Below, piece after piece: positions 16,720 through 26,134 of a stretch of 64,000 bases of DNA. A program made the translations under genes and the position numbers. Location: NCBI GenBank assembly GCA_040217175.1, contig JAVJNT010000001.1:248001-312000 (forward strand). The letters run 5' to 3'. Positions within the stretch are counted from its first letter, which is position 1, and every line of letters starts with the position of its first letter. The DNA comes from Phycisphaerales bacterium. Lineage in GTDB: Bacteria > Planctomycetota > Phycisphaerae > Phycisphaerales > UBA1924. The notes under the pieces were generated by a model. The model was given only the letters and a program-made list of their open reading frames with translations, was not told where the DNA came from and made no database searches.

Positions 16720-17088
16720 TCACGATCGAAAGGCAACGCGTCCGTGACCGTCGGGGTTTCCACGGATCTTCTGGTCGCGATTACCCAGCGAGATCCTCAC
16801 GATCAGCTCGCCGTCACGATGGCTGATGACGTCACAGCGGCCCTCGGCGATCCGGGTCACCGAGCCCCGATCCCCGGAGATCGGGCCCTCGTAGTCCAGA
16901 TAGCGGCGACGATGGTCGCCGATGGGCTCGGCCACGAACGAGTCGGAGTCCTGGCTGATGTCGCGGTCGAGGCGGAAGGTCAGGAGTGGGCCGTCGGCGT
17001 CGGTCTCGAGCATCCAGTCGAAGTGGTGGGAGCCATCGGGCAAGTCGTGGCGGAGCACCACGGTGCGACGAGGAAGGGTTTGGGCCAT
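16720..17088 (-). CDS. Stand-alone LigD-type 3'-phosphoesterase-like domain protein
   Basis: A 122-residue protein resembling the N-terminal phosphoesterase domain of the bacterial NHEJ ligase LigD (PF13298). It has the spaced histidines and acid of the metal site: RHDLPDGSHHFDWMLE, then GDHRRRYLDYEGP. It also has the following glycine-rich turn GDRGSV. In LigD this domain trims 3' ends before joining. Neither the ligase nor the polymerase domain, nor Ku, is encoded nearby, so a repair role is inference. The start at 17088 is the first methionine before the domain; upstream sequence in frame overlaps the divergent TPR lipoprotein gene. Confidence 0.65.
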   Translation of the reverse strand: MAQTLPRRTVVLRHDLPDGSHHFDWMLETDADGPLLTFRLDRDISQDSDSFVAEPIGDHRRRYLDYEGPISGDRGSVTRIAEGRCDVISHRDGELIVRISLGNRDQKIRGNPDGHGRVAFRS

Positions 17089-17152
17089 GCAGCGAGAATC
17101 GTTGGCCCCGGGGGGTAGCCAAGTGCGAGTTGGAGCGCCGATAATCGCCCCT

Positions 17153-17887
17153 ATGCCGATCAAACCCACGCAAGCAATCGTCGTCCTGCTGACCATCGGA
17201 GTCCTGGCCCTCGGGCTGGCCGGGTGCGCCAAGGAACGATCCGCCGGAGAGATCCGCGAGTCGGCCAACAACGCCTACGACCGGGGCGATTACGCCAAGG
17301 CCCTTGCCGAGTGGGAGGAGTATGCCCGCGTGTACCCCGTGCCGTTGGCATCAGACCTCGGCCGCGGAAAGGCGCTGCTGGCCCTCGAGCGACCGGGCGA
17401 CGCCATCACGCCGCTCGAGCGCGTCTACCGCGACGACCCTATGGATGAAGAGAAACTGGACCTGCTGGTGGCGGCCCTGTTCAGCTCGGGCGAGCACGAC
17501 CGGCTGATTGCGCTCCTGCGTGACCGAACCCGACAGCCCGGCACGGTCGAGGAGTACCTGCGGCTGGCCCGCTACGCCGAGGAAATTGGCGACCCCGACG
17601 AGGCAGAGCGTGCGTTGCTGGCGGGGGCACGCGTCGACCGCGGGCAGAGCGTCGAGCCGCAGCTCAAGCTGGCCGAGTTCTACCACGGCATCGGTGACAC
17701 CGAGCGGGCCCTGGAGCGATACGCCATGGCTCTGTGGTTCGACTACACCGATGCGACGATCGCCGAGCGAATCCGTGCTCTGGGCGAGACGCCGGGTCGG
17801 ACGTTCGTGCGGGTGCCGCGGGAGGCCGTGGAGGAGGGCCTGCTGCCGCCGGACGCTGCCCCGCCGGAACCCGAGCCTCGGGGGTAA
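17153..17887 (+). CDS. TPR-repeat lipoprotein
   Basis: A 244-residue envelope lipoprotein. The signal peptide has a hydrophobic core (VVLLTIGVLALG) and the lipobox LAGC at about residues 20-23. The mature part consists of tetratricopeptide-type helix pairs, for example NNAYDRGDYAKALAEWEEYA, LEERPGD-like turns, and YHGIGDTERALERYAMALW. TPR lipoproteins usually scaffold protein complexes; the partner is unknown. It ends with a short Pro/Glu-rich tail. The ATG at 17153 follows directly after CGCCCCT without a good Shine-Dalgarno. It is followed by the ArsR-type gene 67 bases downstream, which has its own promoter. Confidence 0.85.
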   Translation: MPIKPTQAIVVLLTIGVLALGLAGCAKERSAGEIRESANNAYDRGDYAKALAEWEEYARVYPVPLASDLGRGKALLALERPGDAITPLERVYRDDPMDEEKLDLLVAALFSSGEHDRLIALLRDRTRQPGTVEEYLRLARYAEEIGDPDEAERALLAGARVDRGQSVEPQLKLAEFYHGIGDTERALERYAMALWFDYTDATIAERIRALGETPGRTFVRVPREAVEEGLLPPDAAPPEPEPRG

Positions 17888-17909
17888 TCCCTGAATTTTG
17901 CGCATCGGT

Positions 17910-17938
17910 TTGGCATGACCTCTGATGCTTTCTACACT
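17910..17938 (+). promoter_or_regulatory. Sigma-70-type promoter of the ArsR-methyltransferase gene
   Basis: TTGGCA (17910-17915), a 17-bp spacer and TACACT (17933-17938). The predicted transcript begins near 17945, so the ATG at 17925 lies inside the promoter and the ATG at 17955 is the usable start. Confidence 0.6.
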
Positions 17939-17960
17939 TCATCCGGATACACGGATGAAG
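17937..17960. promoter_or_regulatory. Perfect palindrome, probable operator for the ArsR-type regulator
   Basis: CTTCATCCG (17937-17945), a 6-base centre and CGGATGAAG (17952-17960) form a perfect 9+9 inverted repeat. It overlaps the end of the -10 box, the predicted transcription start and the start codon at 17955. A dimeric winged-helix repressor bound here would block its own transcription. No second copy was found upstream of ahcY. The palindrome is seen; the binding protein is inferred. Confidence 0.6.
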
Positions 17961-18914
17961 ACCGCCGACGCACTTAGTGACATCGCCGCTGCCCTGTCGG
18001 CCATCGCCGACGGGGTTCGGCTGCGCATGCTCAGGGTGCTCGAGGCGGAAGAGCTCGCCGTCGGCGAGATCGCGCAGGTGCTGCAACTCCCTCAATCGAC
18101 GGTCAGCCGGCGGCTGAAGCTGCTGGCCGAGCACGGCTGGGTGCAGCGGCGTGCGGCGGGCACCGCGACGCTCTATCGCTGCGTAAGCGACGACCTGCCG
18201 CCCGAGCTTCGCGGCGTGTGGGGACAAGTCCGCGAGGCGACTAGCGGCGGTGAACTCGAGGCGGACATGCGTCGGCTGCGGGCGGTGATCGCCGACCGCC
18301 GGCCGGGCTCGGCGGCCTTCTTCGGCCGCGTCGGCGCCGAGTGGGACGACGTCAGCCGCGAACTGTTCGGCGAGCGGTACGCGGGCGAGGCGCTCGCATC
18401 GCTCCTGCCCACCAACATGGTCGTCGCCGACATCGGCTGTGGCACGGGCGTATTCACGGGCATGCTGGCGCCAGTGGCCTCGCGGGTGATCGGCATCGAT
18501 CGCGAGCCCACCATGCTTGACGCCGCGCGTACCCGCCTCGGCACTCCAGAAAACGTTGAACTGCTTCTCGGGGATGCCGAGCAGCTCCCGCTCGAAGACG
18601 GCAGCGTCGACCTCGCAGTGTTCGGGCTCGTGCTGCATCATCTCGAGCGCCCCGAGGCGGCGCTGCGGGACGCGGCACGTGTCCTAAGCCCGGGCGGGCG
18701 TGTGTTGATCGTCGACATGCTGCCGCACGCCCGCGAGGAGTTTCGCCTCGAGATGGGGCATCGCTGGCTCGGCATATCGCAGACGCAGCTCGAGGCGTGG
18801 GCGACCGCTGTCGGGCTCGTGATCAACGGACATCGCACGCTCCGAAGCTCGCCAATCGCGCGAGGGCCCGAGGTCTTTGCTGCGACCGCAACGCTACAGA
18901 GCGACGGGGCATGA
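17955..18914 (+). CDS. ArsR-family regulator fused to a SAM-dependent methyltransferase domain (SahR-like)
   Basis: A 319-residue two-domain protein. Residues 1-85 form an ArsR winged helix, with LSAIADGVRLRMLRVLEAEEL and the recognition-helix region LPQSTVSRRLKLLAEHG. No metal-binding cysteines are present. Residues about 120-310 are a class I methyltransferase with motif I VVADIGCGTGVFTGML, the acid in IGIDRE and the post-motif DLAVFGLVLHHLERPEAAL. Directly downstream lies ahcY. SahR regulators of S-adenosylhomocysteine recycling are ArsR-family and lie near ahcY in Proteobacteria, so this protein probably senses SAH or SAM through its methyltransferase fold (inference). It could instead be an active methyltransferase. 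The perfect palindrome at its promoter suggests autoregulation. Confidence 0.8.
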   Translation: MKTADALSDIAAALSAIADGVRLRMLRVLEAEELAVGEIAQVLQLPQSTVSRRLKLLAEHGWVQRRAAGTATLYRCVSDDLPPELRGVWGQVREATSGGELEADMRRLRAVIADRRPGSAAFFGRVGAEWDDVSRELFGERYAGEALASLLPTNMVVADIGCGTGVFTGMLAPVASRVIGIDREPTMLDAARTRLGTPENVELLLGDAEQLPLEDGSVDLAVFGLVLHHLERPEAALRDAARVLSPGGRVLIVDMLPHAREEFRLEMGHRWLGISQTQLEAWATAVGLVINGHRTLRSSPIARGPEVFAATATLQSDGA

Positions 18915-19018
18915 ACACTGAGTAACGATCGGGCCCCGGGAGGCCGGGGGTCGTGTGGAATTCACAACCAACATCGAACCTAAGACAACGCCAGATGGCA
19001 ACGAAGAGGAACACCAAC

Positions 19019-20509
<1,491 letters not shown>

Positions 20510-20576
20510 GCTTGAGCGCTCCGTACGGCCCTCCGGGCCGACACTCGCTCTCGCGTCGTTGACAAAGCAGGGAGGA

Positions 20577-20603
20577 CCGCGTGCCTGTGCACGCGGTTTT
20601 CTT
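20577..20603 (+). terminator. Rho-independent terminator of ahcY
   Basis: A perfect 8-bp stem, CCGCGTGC (20577-20584) and GCACGCGG (20589-20596), with loop CTGT, followed by TTTTCTT. It ends at the tpiA stop codon, which is transcribed from the other strand. Confidence 0.85.
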
Positions 20604-21387
20604 ATGCCTTTGCGGCGTTGACGATGGCGAGGAAGTCGTCGGCCTTCAGGGATGCGCCGCCGATGAGGCCGCCGTCGATGTCGGGCTGGCCCATCAGTTC
20701 TTCGGCGTTGCCCGGCTTCATCGAGCCGCCGTAGATGACTCGGATCGCGTCGGCCGCGCTGCCCCCCAGCACGGTGCCGAGGACCGAGCGGATGCGCTCG
20801 TGGGCGGCCTGGGCGTCGCTCGCGCTCGCGGTCTTGCCGGTGCCGATGGCCCAGACGGGCTCGTAGGCGATGACCAGCAGATCGTTGCGGACGATGTTGG
20901 TGCCCGCGAGGGCCGAGCGGAGCTGGGCCTCGTTCACTTCGTCGGTCCGGCCCGACTCGCGCTCCTTGAGCGTCTCGCCGATGCACAGGACGGCCGTCAA
21001 TCCCGCGCCCAGCACGGCCTTGAGCTTGGCGGCGATGCGTTCCTCGGGTTCCTTCAGCCCGTGCCGCCGCTCGCTGTGGCCGATGAGCACGGTGCTCACG
21101 CCGCACTCCTTGAGCATCTCGAGCGAGACGTCGCCGGTAAACGCCCCGTTGCCGTGGGGCGAGCAGTCCTGGGCGCCCAGCAGCAGCCCGGTCGCGCCCA
21201 CGCTCGAGCGGATGGTCTCGAGCCACACGAAGGGCGGGTAGATGGCGACCTGCGCCCCGCTCCCCCCCACGTCGCTCACCGCCCGGCCGACGTCGGCGGC
21301 CAGCTCGAGGGCCTGGCCCCTCGTCGTGTTCATCTTCCAGTTGCCGCCGATGAAGGGGCGGCGCTTCGTGCCGGTGGGGGTGCTCAT
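20602..21387 (-). CDS. tpiA: Triosephosphate isomerase
   Basis: Interconverts dihydroxyacetone phosphate and glyceraldehyde 3-phosphate in glycolysis and gluconeogenesis. It has 261 residues, a full TIM barrel. The catalytic set is Lys18 in GGNWKMN, His in VLIGHSERR and Glu in IAYEPVWAIGTGKTAS. The phosphate-binding end IYGGSMKPGN is intact, as is the flexible loop 6. The ATG at 21387 lies three bases after the stop of the DUF4112 gene, so the two are probably cotranscribed. It is tail to tail with ahcY and shares its terminator region. Confidence 0.96.
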   Translation of the reverse strand: MSTPTGTKRRPFIGGNWKMNTTRGQALELAADVGRAVSDVGGSGAQVAIYPPFVWLETIRSSVGATGLLLGAQDCSPHGNGAFTGDVSLEMLKECGVSTVLIGHSERRHGLKEPEERIAAKLKAVLGAGLTAVLCIGETLKERESGRTDEVNEAQLRSALAGTNIVRNDLLVIAYEPVWAIGTGKTASASDAQAAHERIRSVLGTVLGGSAADAIRVIYGGSMKPGNAEELMGQPDIDGGLIGGASLKADDFLAIVNAAKA

Positions 21388-21390
21388 GGG

Positions 21391-21771
21391 TCAACCGTAT
21401 GCGCCGCTGGCCGATTCGTGTTCGCCGAGTTCCTTCTCGAGCAGCCTCAGGTTCCGCGTGTTCGCCTTGTACCACGCGTCGGGGATCACGCCGACGACGG
21501 GGACCAGCCCGACCAGCCAGTCGAGCCCCAGGTTCGCGAGCATCTTGACGAGCACCCGCCGCCGCACGCCCGCCCGGCTGGCCTCCAAGATTGGATACAG
21601 GCTGATCACGAGCGAGGCCGTGTCGCCGACGACCGGCAGCAGGCTGATGATGGGGTCGAGGCCGAAGCGGTACTCGGTCCCCGGCACGCGATAGCGCGTG
21701 TCCATCCAGCGGGAGACGGTGCGGACGCGCTCGAGGGCGCGGGCGGCGCTGTGGGAGTCTTTCACGGGCAT
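21391..21771 (-). CDS. DUF4112 family membrane protein
   Basis: A 126-residue protein of a widespread family without known function. It has the two family hallmarks: the segment GLDPIISLLPVVGDTASLVI and the second hydrophobic stretch LVGLVPVVGVIPDAWYKANT. Two to three membrane segments are likely. The N-terminal 30 residues are basic and probably cytoplasmic. It lies just upstream of tpiA (3-base gap), though a functional link is not known. Confidence 0.85.
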   Translation of the reverse strand: MPVKDSHSAARALERVRTVSRWMDTRYRVPGTEYRFGLDPIISLLPVVGDTASLVISLYPILEASRAGVRRRVLVKMLANLGLDWLVGLVPVVGVIPDAWYKANTRNLRLLEKELGEHESASGAYG

Positions 21772-21870
21772 CGTGCAAGGCTACGGAGCGTCGCCGGGTG
21801 GCGGGGGGCGCGATGAGCGATGGTTCACGCCGGTGCCTCCGTGCGAGCCGCGTGCGTGAGCACACGGGCC

Positions 21871-22392
21871 TCAGTCGGGCGAACCTGCGTCGGTCTCGGG
21901 TTGCCCGCCCGGGTCTGCGGGGGGTTCGAGATACAGCTCTCCGCCCCGGGCACGGAGTTTGGCGACGGCGAGTTCGAGCTTCCGCTCGGCGGCGAGGCGC
22001 TTTTTCTCGGCGGCTTCGCCTTCGAAATCGAGGCGTTTGACTTCGAGTTCCCCGTCGATGGCTCGGATTTTGGCGTCGATCTCGCGAGACTCGGCGTCGA
22101 GCTTGCGTGCTTCGGCGTAGGTGCGTTCGGCTTCCGCCGCCTTAAGCCTTGCGGCGTTGTGGGCTTCGGCGGCTTGGGCAAGGTCGATGGCCTGCATCTT
22201 CTTGAGCTTGCAGTCGCGCAATTCGGTCAGCGGCTTGGCGATGCCCAGCCTGCAGGCATCGGCGACCCCGGTTGCGAAGCTCACGGCGAGGTACTCGGCG
22301 ACAATCCTCGCGTTCTTCGTGACTCGGATCGGACTTGCGCTGAGCTTGCCGATCAGGTCGAGAATGGGGCCAATCGGCTCAAAAGGGGTCAT
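21871..22392 (-). CDS. Coiled-coil protein of unknown function, second gene of a coupled pair
   Basis: A 173-residue protein that I do not recognise. Residues 1-55 look globular (MTPFEPIGPILDLIGKL, then a helix with AEYLAVSFATGVADACRLG). From about residue 60 to 150 it is one long charged helix rich in Ala, Glu, Lys and Arg (for example AEAERTYAEARKLDAESREI), probably a coiled coil. A short Pro/Gly tail follows. Its ATG overlaps the stop of the upstream gene (ATGA), so the two products are probably made in fixed ratio. There are no signal peptide or membrane segments. The base composition of the pair is less GC-rich than most of the window, especially in the upstream gene. Confidence 0.65.
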   Translation of the reverse strand: MTPFEPIGPILDLIGKLSASPIRVTKNARIVAEYLAVSFATGVADACRLGIAKPLTELRDCKLKKMQAIDLAQAAEAHNAARLKAAEAERTYAEARKLDAESREIDAKIRAIDGELEVKRLDFEGEAAEKKRLAAERKLELAVAKLRARGGELYLEPPADPGGQPETDAGSPD

Positions 22393-23108
22393 GCCGGCAC
22401 TCCTGCCTCGGCGCGCACGAGCGCGCCATCGACGGTGTATGTCAGCGCGTAGCCGGTGTGGACTTCGTGCAACTCGGAGAGAGCTTCGAAGACTTCTTGC
22501 AAGATGCCCTGGTCGGCGTCGCCAGGATCGATGGCGAGGCGAAAGCCCGGTGGCGGTACTGGCTCGGGCCAGCCGTCTGGCTCGCCATTTGGCCAAAGCG
22601 GACCTAAAGCGGCTGGATCAATCGGAGTGCCGTCATCAGCTCCAGCTCGCGCGGCGTGTGATTCCAACAGGAGTGCATCTGCCAGTTCACATCTGTAATG
22701 TCCAGGGTGATCAAAGTTTGCATACAGGTTAGCCGTAGTTGCAAGCGATGAAGTATTGGCGGCTAGTCCAGCCGAGGCGTCTGACTGTGATGATGCTGCG
22801 ATGGCTGCGAAGTACATCGCGTAGAGCGCTGCGAAGCCAGGGTCCTCCGACGGTGCTCCGACAGACGCAGACTGCAATCGATCGAACCAGACTTGGGTGT
22901 CGTCGCGATGGGCGGACCCTCGTGCAACCTGAATCGCATAGCGCAAGCCCCGAGTCGCTTCCGAATGTGCTGTGCTCGGCACAACATCGCTAACGTTGGC
23001 GAAGTTCGCGACGCGAGACGCAGATCGCGCCGCGAAAGCCACACGATACAAATGTGGCATTTGCTCCAGAATCCAGTGAATCTTGTCGGCCGTGGGCTGC
23101 GGATCCAT
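22389..23108 (-). CDS. Unknown protein, first gene of a coupled pair
   Basis: A 239-residue protein without a recognisable family. The N-terminal 130 residues are helical and Ala/Ser-rich (WILEQMPHLYRVAFAARSAS, later GFAALYAMYFAAIAASSQSD). A Pro-rich linker (GPLWPNGEPDGWPEPVPPPG) leads to a C-terminal segment with EVFEALSELHEVHTGYALTY. There is no signal peptide. The start is well supported by AAGGAGG seven bases upstream of the ATG at 23108. The gene has more A/T at third positions than its neighbours, a possible sign of transfer. It is translationally coupled to the coiled-coil gene and lies next to the 21-bp repeat array. Confidence 0.65.
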   Translation of the reverse strand: MDPQPTADKIHWILEQMPHLYRVAFAARSASRVANFANVSDVVPSTAHSEATRGLRYAIQVARGSAHRDDTQVWFDRLQSASVGAPSEDPGFAALYAMYFAAIAASSQSDASAGLAANTSSLATTANLYANFDHPGHYRCELADALLLESHAARAGADDGTPIDPAALGPLWPNGEPDGWPEPVPPPGFRLAIDPGDADQGILQEVFEALSELHEVHTGYALTYTVDGALVRAEAGVPA

Positions 23109-23808
23109 GGCAGGCCTCCTTCCAACCTACTACACACATGATGCCGCGAAGAGTCTAGGTACGATTCGATGACGTACAGAACCACGGATCTGAAAGGGTG
23201 CACGGCCGCGCCAGCCCCACGATCCAAGGCCTGTGCGCCGGTAATCTACAGAGCGCCATTGAGTTCGCTTTTTTGGGCAGAGCATACCGGACCCGGTCGC
23301 GCGTTGCAAGGGCATTACGAGCTCGAGCCGCGGCCTTGGACGCGCCATTTAGGGCTCCCGATCCTCTACCCGGGACCCCGAACGCGCTACTTGCGATGTC
23401 TGAGGCGCTATCTGGGATGCCTGATGCTGCATCTGGGATTCTGAACGTTCCATCTGGGATGCCTGATGCTCTCTCTACGTTGCCTAATGCTCCATCCGGG
23501 ACTCCAAACATGCCATCAACGATCCCTGTTGGAGCATCGGGGTTGGGTTTGTGGACGTTGCGCCACGCGGCGTTGAGTGGTGACGTGCGGTTCTGGGACG
23601 CAGGCTGCCCTTCGAGCGTTCGGCCTGTCACGGTCGTGCGGGTTGTGCGGGCGGTTTGGGCCGCTTTTGCCGCGCATGCGGCATGGCGCAACGCGAGCGT
23701 CGCGCGGATCGTGACGACAACATCGGTGGCGACGGATGGGCCGCCGCCGGCACGAACATCGAGGGCCGCGTGCACGAGCGCGGGCCCGCCGCGAACAGGA
23801 CCACGATC
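23109..23808. other. 700-bp region without a supported gene, holding the first 21-bp repeat array
   Basis: It separates the minus-strand coupled pair from a plus-strand unknown gene and so should hold two divergent promoters. Open frames exist on both strands, but their only regular feature is the repeat array, and neither has a convincing ribosome site. The composition is locally richer in A/T around 23220-23560. No RNA gene was recognised. Confidence 0.5.
23333..23542. repeat. Array of about ten degenerate 21-bp tandem repeats, each near-palindromic
   Basis: Units follow one another without spacers at 23333, 23354, 23375, 23396, 23417, 23438, 23459, 23480, 23501 and 23522. The best-kept units (23396-23500) share the core CCTGATGCTGCATCTGG or close variants. 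The core is almost its own reverse complement, centred on GATGC-T-GCATC. Read in the plus frame the units give the heptapeptide M-P-D-A-x-S-G. Because of the symmetry, the minus strand gives I-P-D-A/S-x-S-G/D. Divergence increases toward both ends, as in an ageing tandem array. Coding status is undecided. Confidence 0.8.
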
Positions 23809-24534
23809 ATGTCGACCGTCCCCCCCGGCCGTTCCGCCGCCATCACCTGGTTCACGCAGCGCCTGTCGACCTGGACCGCCAACGCCGAGCAGATCGGCTT
23901 GAGTTCGGCCCAGGTCACGAGCCTTACCGGACTTACCCAGACGGCCTCGAATTCGCTCTCGAACGCCAACCAGAAGCGCAACGAGAGCAAGGCCGCGACC
24001 CAGGATTTCCACAACGACGCCGACGCGATGCGCGAGCTGGGCACGAGCCTGGTCGCGACCATCAAGGCCTTCGCCAAGGCCAGCGGCGACCCCAGCGTCT
24101 ACGCCCTGGCGCAGATCCCCGAGCCGGCCGACCCCGCGCCGACGCCCGCGCCCGGCCAGCCGTACGAGTTCGAGACCCAGATCCTCGTGAGTGGGGCGCT
24201 CCGCGTGCGCTTCAAGTGCGACAACCCCGGCGCCCAGGGCGGCACCGCCGGCGGCGTGAGCTACGAGGTCCGCCGCCAGGACAACGCGGCGGGCGGCTTC
24301 CCGATCATCCTGATCGCCGGCGAGCGCGAGTTCGTCGACCAGACGCTGCCCCCCGGCCTGAACACGGCCACGTACCGCATCACCGCCTTCCGCACCAGCG
24401 AGCGCGGCGACGCGGCGGAGTTCAACGTGCGGTTCGGCGTTGGCAACAACCAAGAGCAGACCGCGACCGTGACGGGCGGGACCGCGCCGACGGGCGGGCC
24501 GGACACGCCCGGCGGCGAGCAGAAGGCGGCGTAG
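23809..24534 (+). CDS. Unknown protein with helical N-terminus and Ig-like C-terminal domain
   Basis: A 241-residue protein. Residues 1-95 are helical and Asn/Ser/Lys-rich (SNSLSNANQKRNESKAATQD), resembling a four-helix segment. After a Pro-rich linker (PEPADPAPTPAPGQP), residues about 115-220 look like an immunoglobulin/fibronectin-type beta sandwich. That part includes GGVSYEVRRQDNAAGGFPII and ATYRITAFRTSERGDAAEF. There is no signal peptide or membrane segment. The ATG at 23809 has only a weak AGGA upstream. A clear terminator follows at 24583. I do not recognise a named family. Codon use is strongly GC-biased, unlike the neighbouring pair at 21871-23108. Confidence 0.7.
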   Translation: MSTVPPGRSAAITWFTQRLSTWTANAEQIGLSSAQVTSLTGLTQTASNSLSNANQKRNESKAATQDFHNDADAMRELGTSLVATIKAFAKASGDPSVYALAQIPEPADPAPTPAPGQPYEFETQILVSGALRVRFKCDNPGAQGGTAGGVSYEVRRQDNAAGGFPIILIAGEREFVDQTLPPGLNTATYRITAFRTSERGDAAEFNVRFGVGNNQEQTATVTGGTAPTGGPDTPGGEQKAA

Positions 24535-24582
24535 GGGAGGAGGGGCATCGGGCGTCTGGAAGATGCGCGAGACGCACCATGA

Positions 24583-24606
24583 AGCGGGCAAGAGGCCCGC
24601 TTTTCT
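24583..24606 (+). terminator. Rho-independent terminator
   Basis: AGCGGGC (24583-24589), loop AAGAG and GCCCGCT (24595-24601), followed by TTTCTC. It ends transcription of the plus-strand unknown gene before the convergent nuoD. Confidence 0.8.
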
Positions 24607-24645
24607 CATACCCGCTGCCTGATGCCCGATGCCTGGTGCCCCGCG

Positions 24646-25935
24646 CTAGCGGTCGAGCTCGGCCGCCACAACATTAATGCTGCCCAGGATCGCCACCACG
24701 TCCGCCAGCATGTGGCCCTCGGTCATGAGCGCCATGATCTGGTAGTTCATGAAGGTCGGCGGGCGGGTGCGGGCGCGCCAGGGGCGGGGGCCGCCGTCGC
24801 TCACGATGAAGTAGCCAAGCTCGCCGTTGGCCGTCTCCTGGGCGGCGTAGGCCTCGGCGACCGGCGGCTTCCAGCCGCGGTTGCTCATGATGAGCTCGAA
24901 GTGCTGGATGAGGCCCTCGATCGAGCCGTAGACCTCGTTCTTGGGCGGCTTGACCATCTTCGAGTCGGTGAAGGCGTTGATCGAGCCGCCGGGGATGTCG
25001 TCGATGAGCTGGTCGATGATCTTGACGCTTTGTTTAATCTCCTCGACGCGCACGAGGAAGCGGGTGTAGACGTCGCCCTGGTCGGCAACGGGCACCTGGA
25101 AGCGCACGGCCTCGGCGCCCTGGCCGTCCCAGTTGTCGGCGAAGCAGAGGTAGGGCGCGTCCTTCCTGAGGTCGCGCGCGACGCCCGACGAGCGGGCCAT
25201 GGGGCCGGTGATGCTCCACGCGATGGCGTCTTCCTTGGAGAGGATGCCGATGTCGCGGGTGCGGTCCATGAAGATGCGGTTGCGCTCGACGAGGGTCTCG
25301 AGGTCCTTGATGGCGACGAGGCAGTCCTCGTGGCAGAAGGCCTTGACCATGCGCTGGAACGTTTCCTGGTCGGGCAGGTCCTGCATGGCGCCGCCGACGC
25401 GCGTCCAGTCGGGGTGGTACCGCTGGCCGCTGACGAAGTCCATGATGTCGTAGATCTTCTCGCGCGGGTTAAAACTGTAAAGGAAGCCGGTGATGGCCCC
25501 GAGGTCGAGGGCCGCAGCGCCGACGCACAGCAGGTGGTCCTGGATGCGCGCCAGCTCGGCGAGGATCGTGCGGAGGACCTTGCAGCGCGGCGTGATCTCG
25601 ATGCCGAAGAGCGTTTCAACGGCGTTGTGCCAGGCGATGTCGTTGGCGATGGGGCTGAGGTAGTTCATCCGCGACACGATGGTCACGTACTGGTTGTAGT
25701 CCAGGGCCTCGCCAAGCTTCTCGAAGCCGCTGTGGAGGTAGCCGATGTGGGGCGTGCAGCGGGCGACGCGCTCGCCGTCGAGCTCGAGGACTAATCTGAG
25801 GGTCGTATGCGTTGCCGGGTGCTGGGGACCGAAGTTGAGCGTCCAGCGGTCGCCCGTGTCGGGTCGGTCGGCCAGGTAGCCGGTGGATTCGACGTCCAGG
25901 CCGTAGCCCTCGTCCGGTCGCATGGTGTAGGGCAT
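24646..25935 (-). CDS. nuoD: NADH-quinone oxidoreductase subunit D
   Basis: The 49-kDa-type subunit of complex I, facing the cytoplasm and helping to form the quinone-binding chamber. It has 429 residues. Conserved blocks are NFGPQHPATHTTLRLVLELDGE, here split as NFGPQHPATHTTLRL and VLELDGE, then HIGYLHSGFEKL and DIMDFVSGQRYH. The C-terminus ends VVAAELDR with the conserved terminal Arg. The gene stands alone: nuoC and nuoE are not adjacent, so complex I genes are scattered in this genome. A GGAG ribosome site precedes the ATG at 25935. Confidence 0.95.
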   Translation of the reverse strand: MPYTMRPDEGYGLDVESTGYLADRPDTGDRWTLNFGPQHPATHTTLRLVLELDGERVARCTPHIGYLHSGFEKLGEALDYNQYVTIVSRMNYLSPIANDIAWHNAVETLFGIEITPRCKVLRTILAELARIQDHLLCVGAAALDLGAITGFLYSFNPREKIYDIMDFVSGQRYHPDWTRVGGAMQDLPDQETFQRMVKAFCHEDCLVAIKDLETLVERNRIFMDRTRDIGILSKEDAIAWSITGPMARSSGVARDLRKDAPYLCFADNWDGQGAEAVRFQVPVADQGDVYTRFLVRVEEIKQSVKIIDQLIDDIPGGSINAFTDSKMVKPPKNEVYGSIEGLIQHFELIMSNRGWKPPVAEAYAAQETANGELGYFIVSDGGPRPWRARTRPPTFMNYQIMALMTEGHMLADVVAILGSINVVAAELDR

Positions 25936-26134
25936 GGGTGCTCCGCGTGGGTCGTGGCAAGCTGGCTCGGAATGGCTCGTGGCGGCTCTGCTGGCCCCTC
26001 AAGCGTGCGATGATAGACGCCGCTGGTGGGGCTTTGGCGGGGCCGCGAGCTACGATGGGGTGTCCCGCGTCGAGCCTGCCCACGCCCCAAAGCCAAACTG
26101 GCGCACGATCCCGAATCGCGAGAGCCACCGCCGC

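Noticed and set aside
18915-19018. SAH riboswitch upstream of ahcY
   Set aside because: The 104-base leader was searched by eye for the conserved core and pairing of the SAH riboswitch; nothing convincing was found.
23155-23511. A minus-strand gene reading the 21-bp repeats as I-P-D-x-x-S-G heptads
   Set aside because: It has no ribosome site and no domain; the plus strand gives equally regular heptads because each unit is palindromic.
23333-23542. CRISPR array
   Set aside because: The 21-bp units are contiguous with no spacers, they are degenerate, and there are no cas genes in the window.
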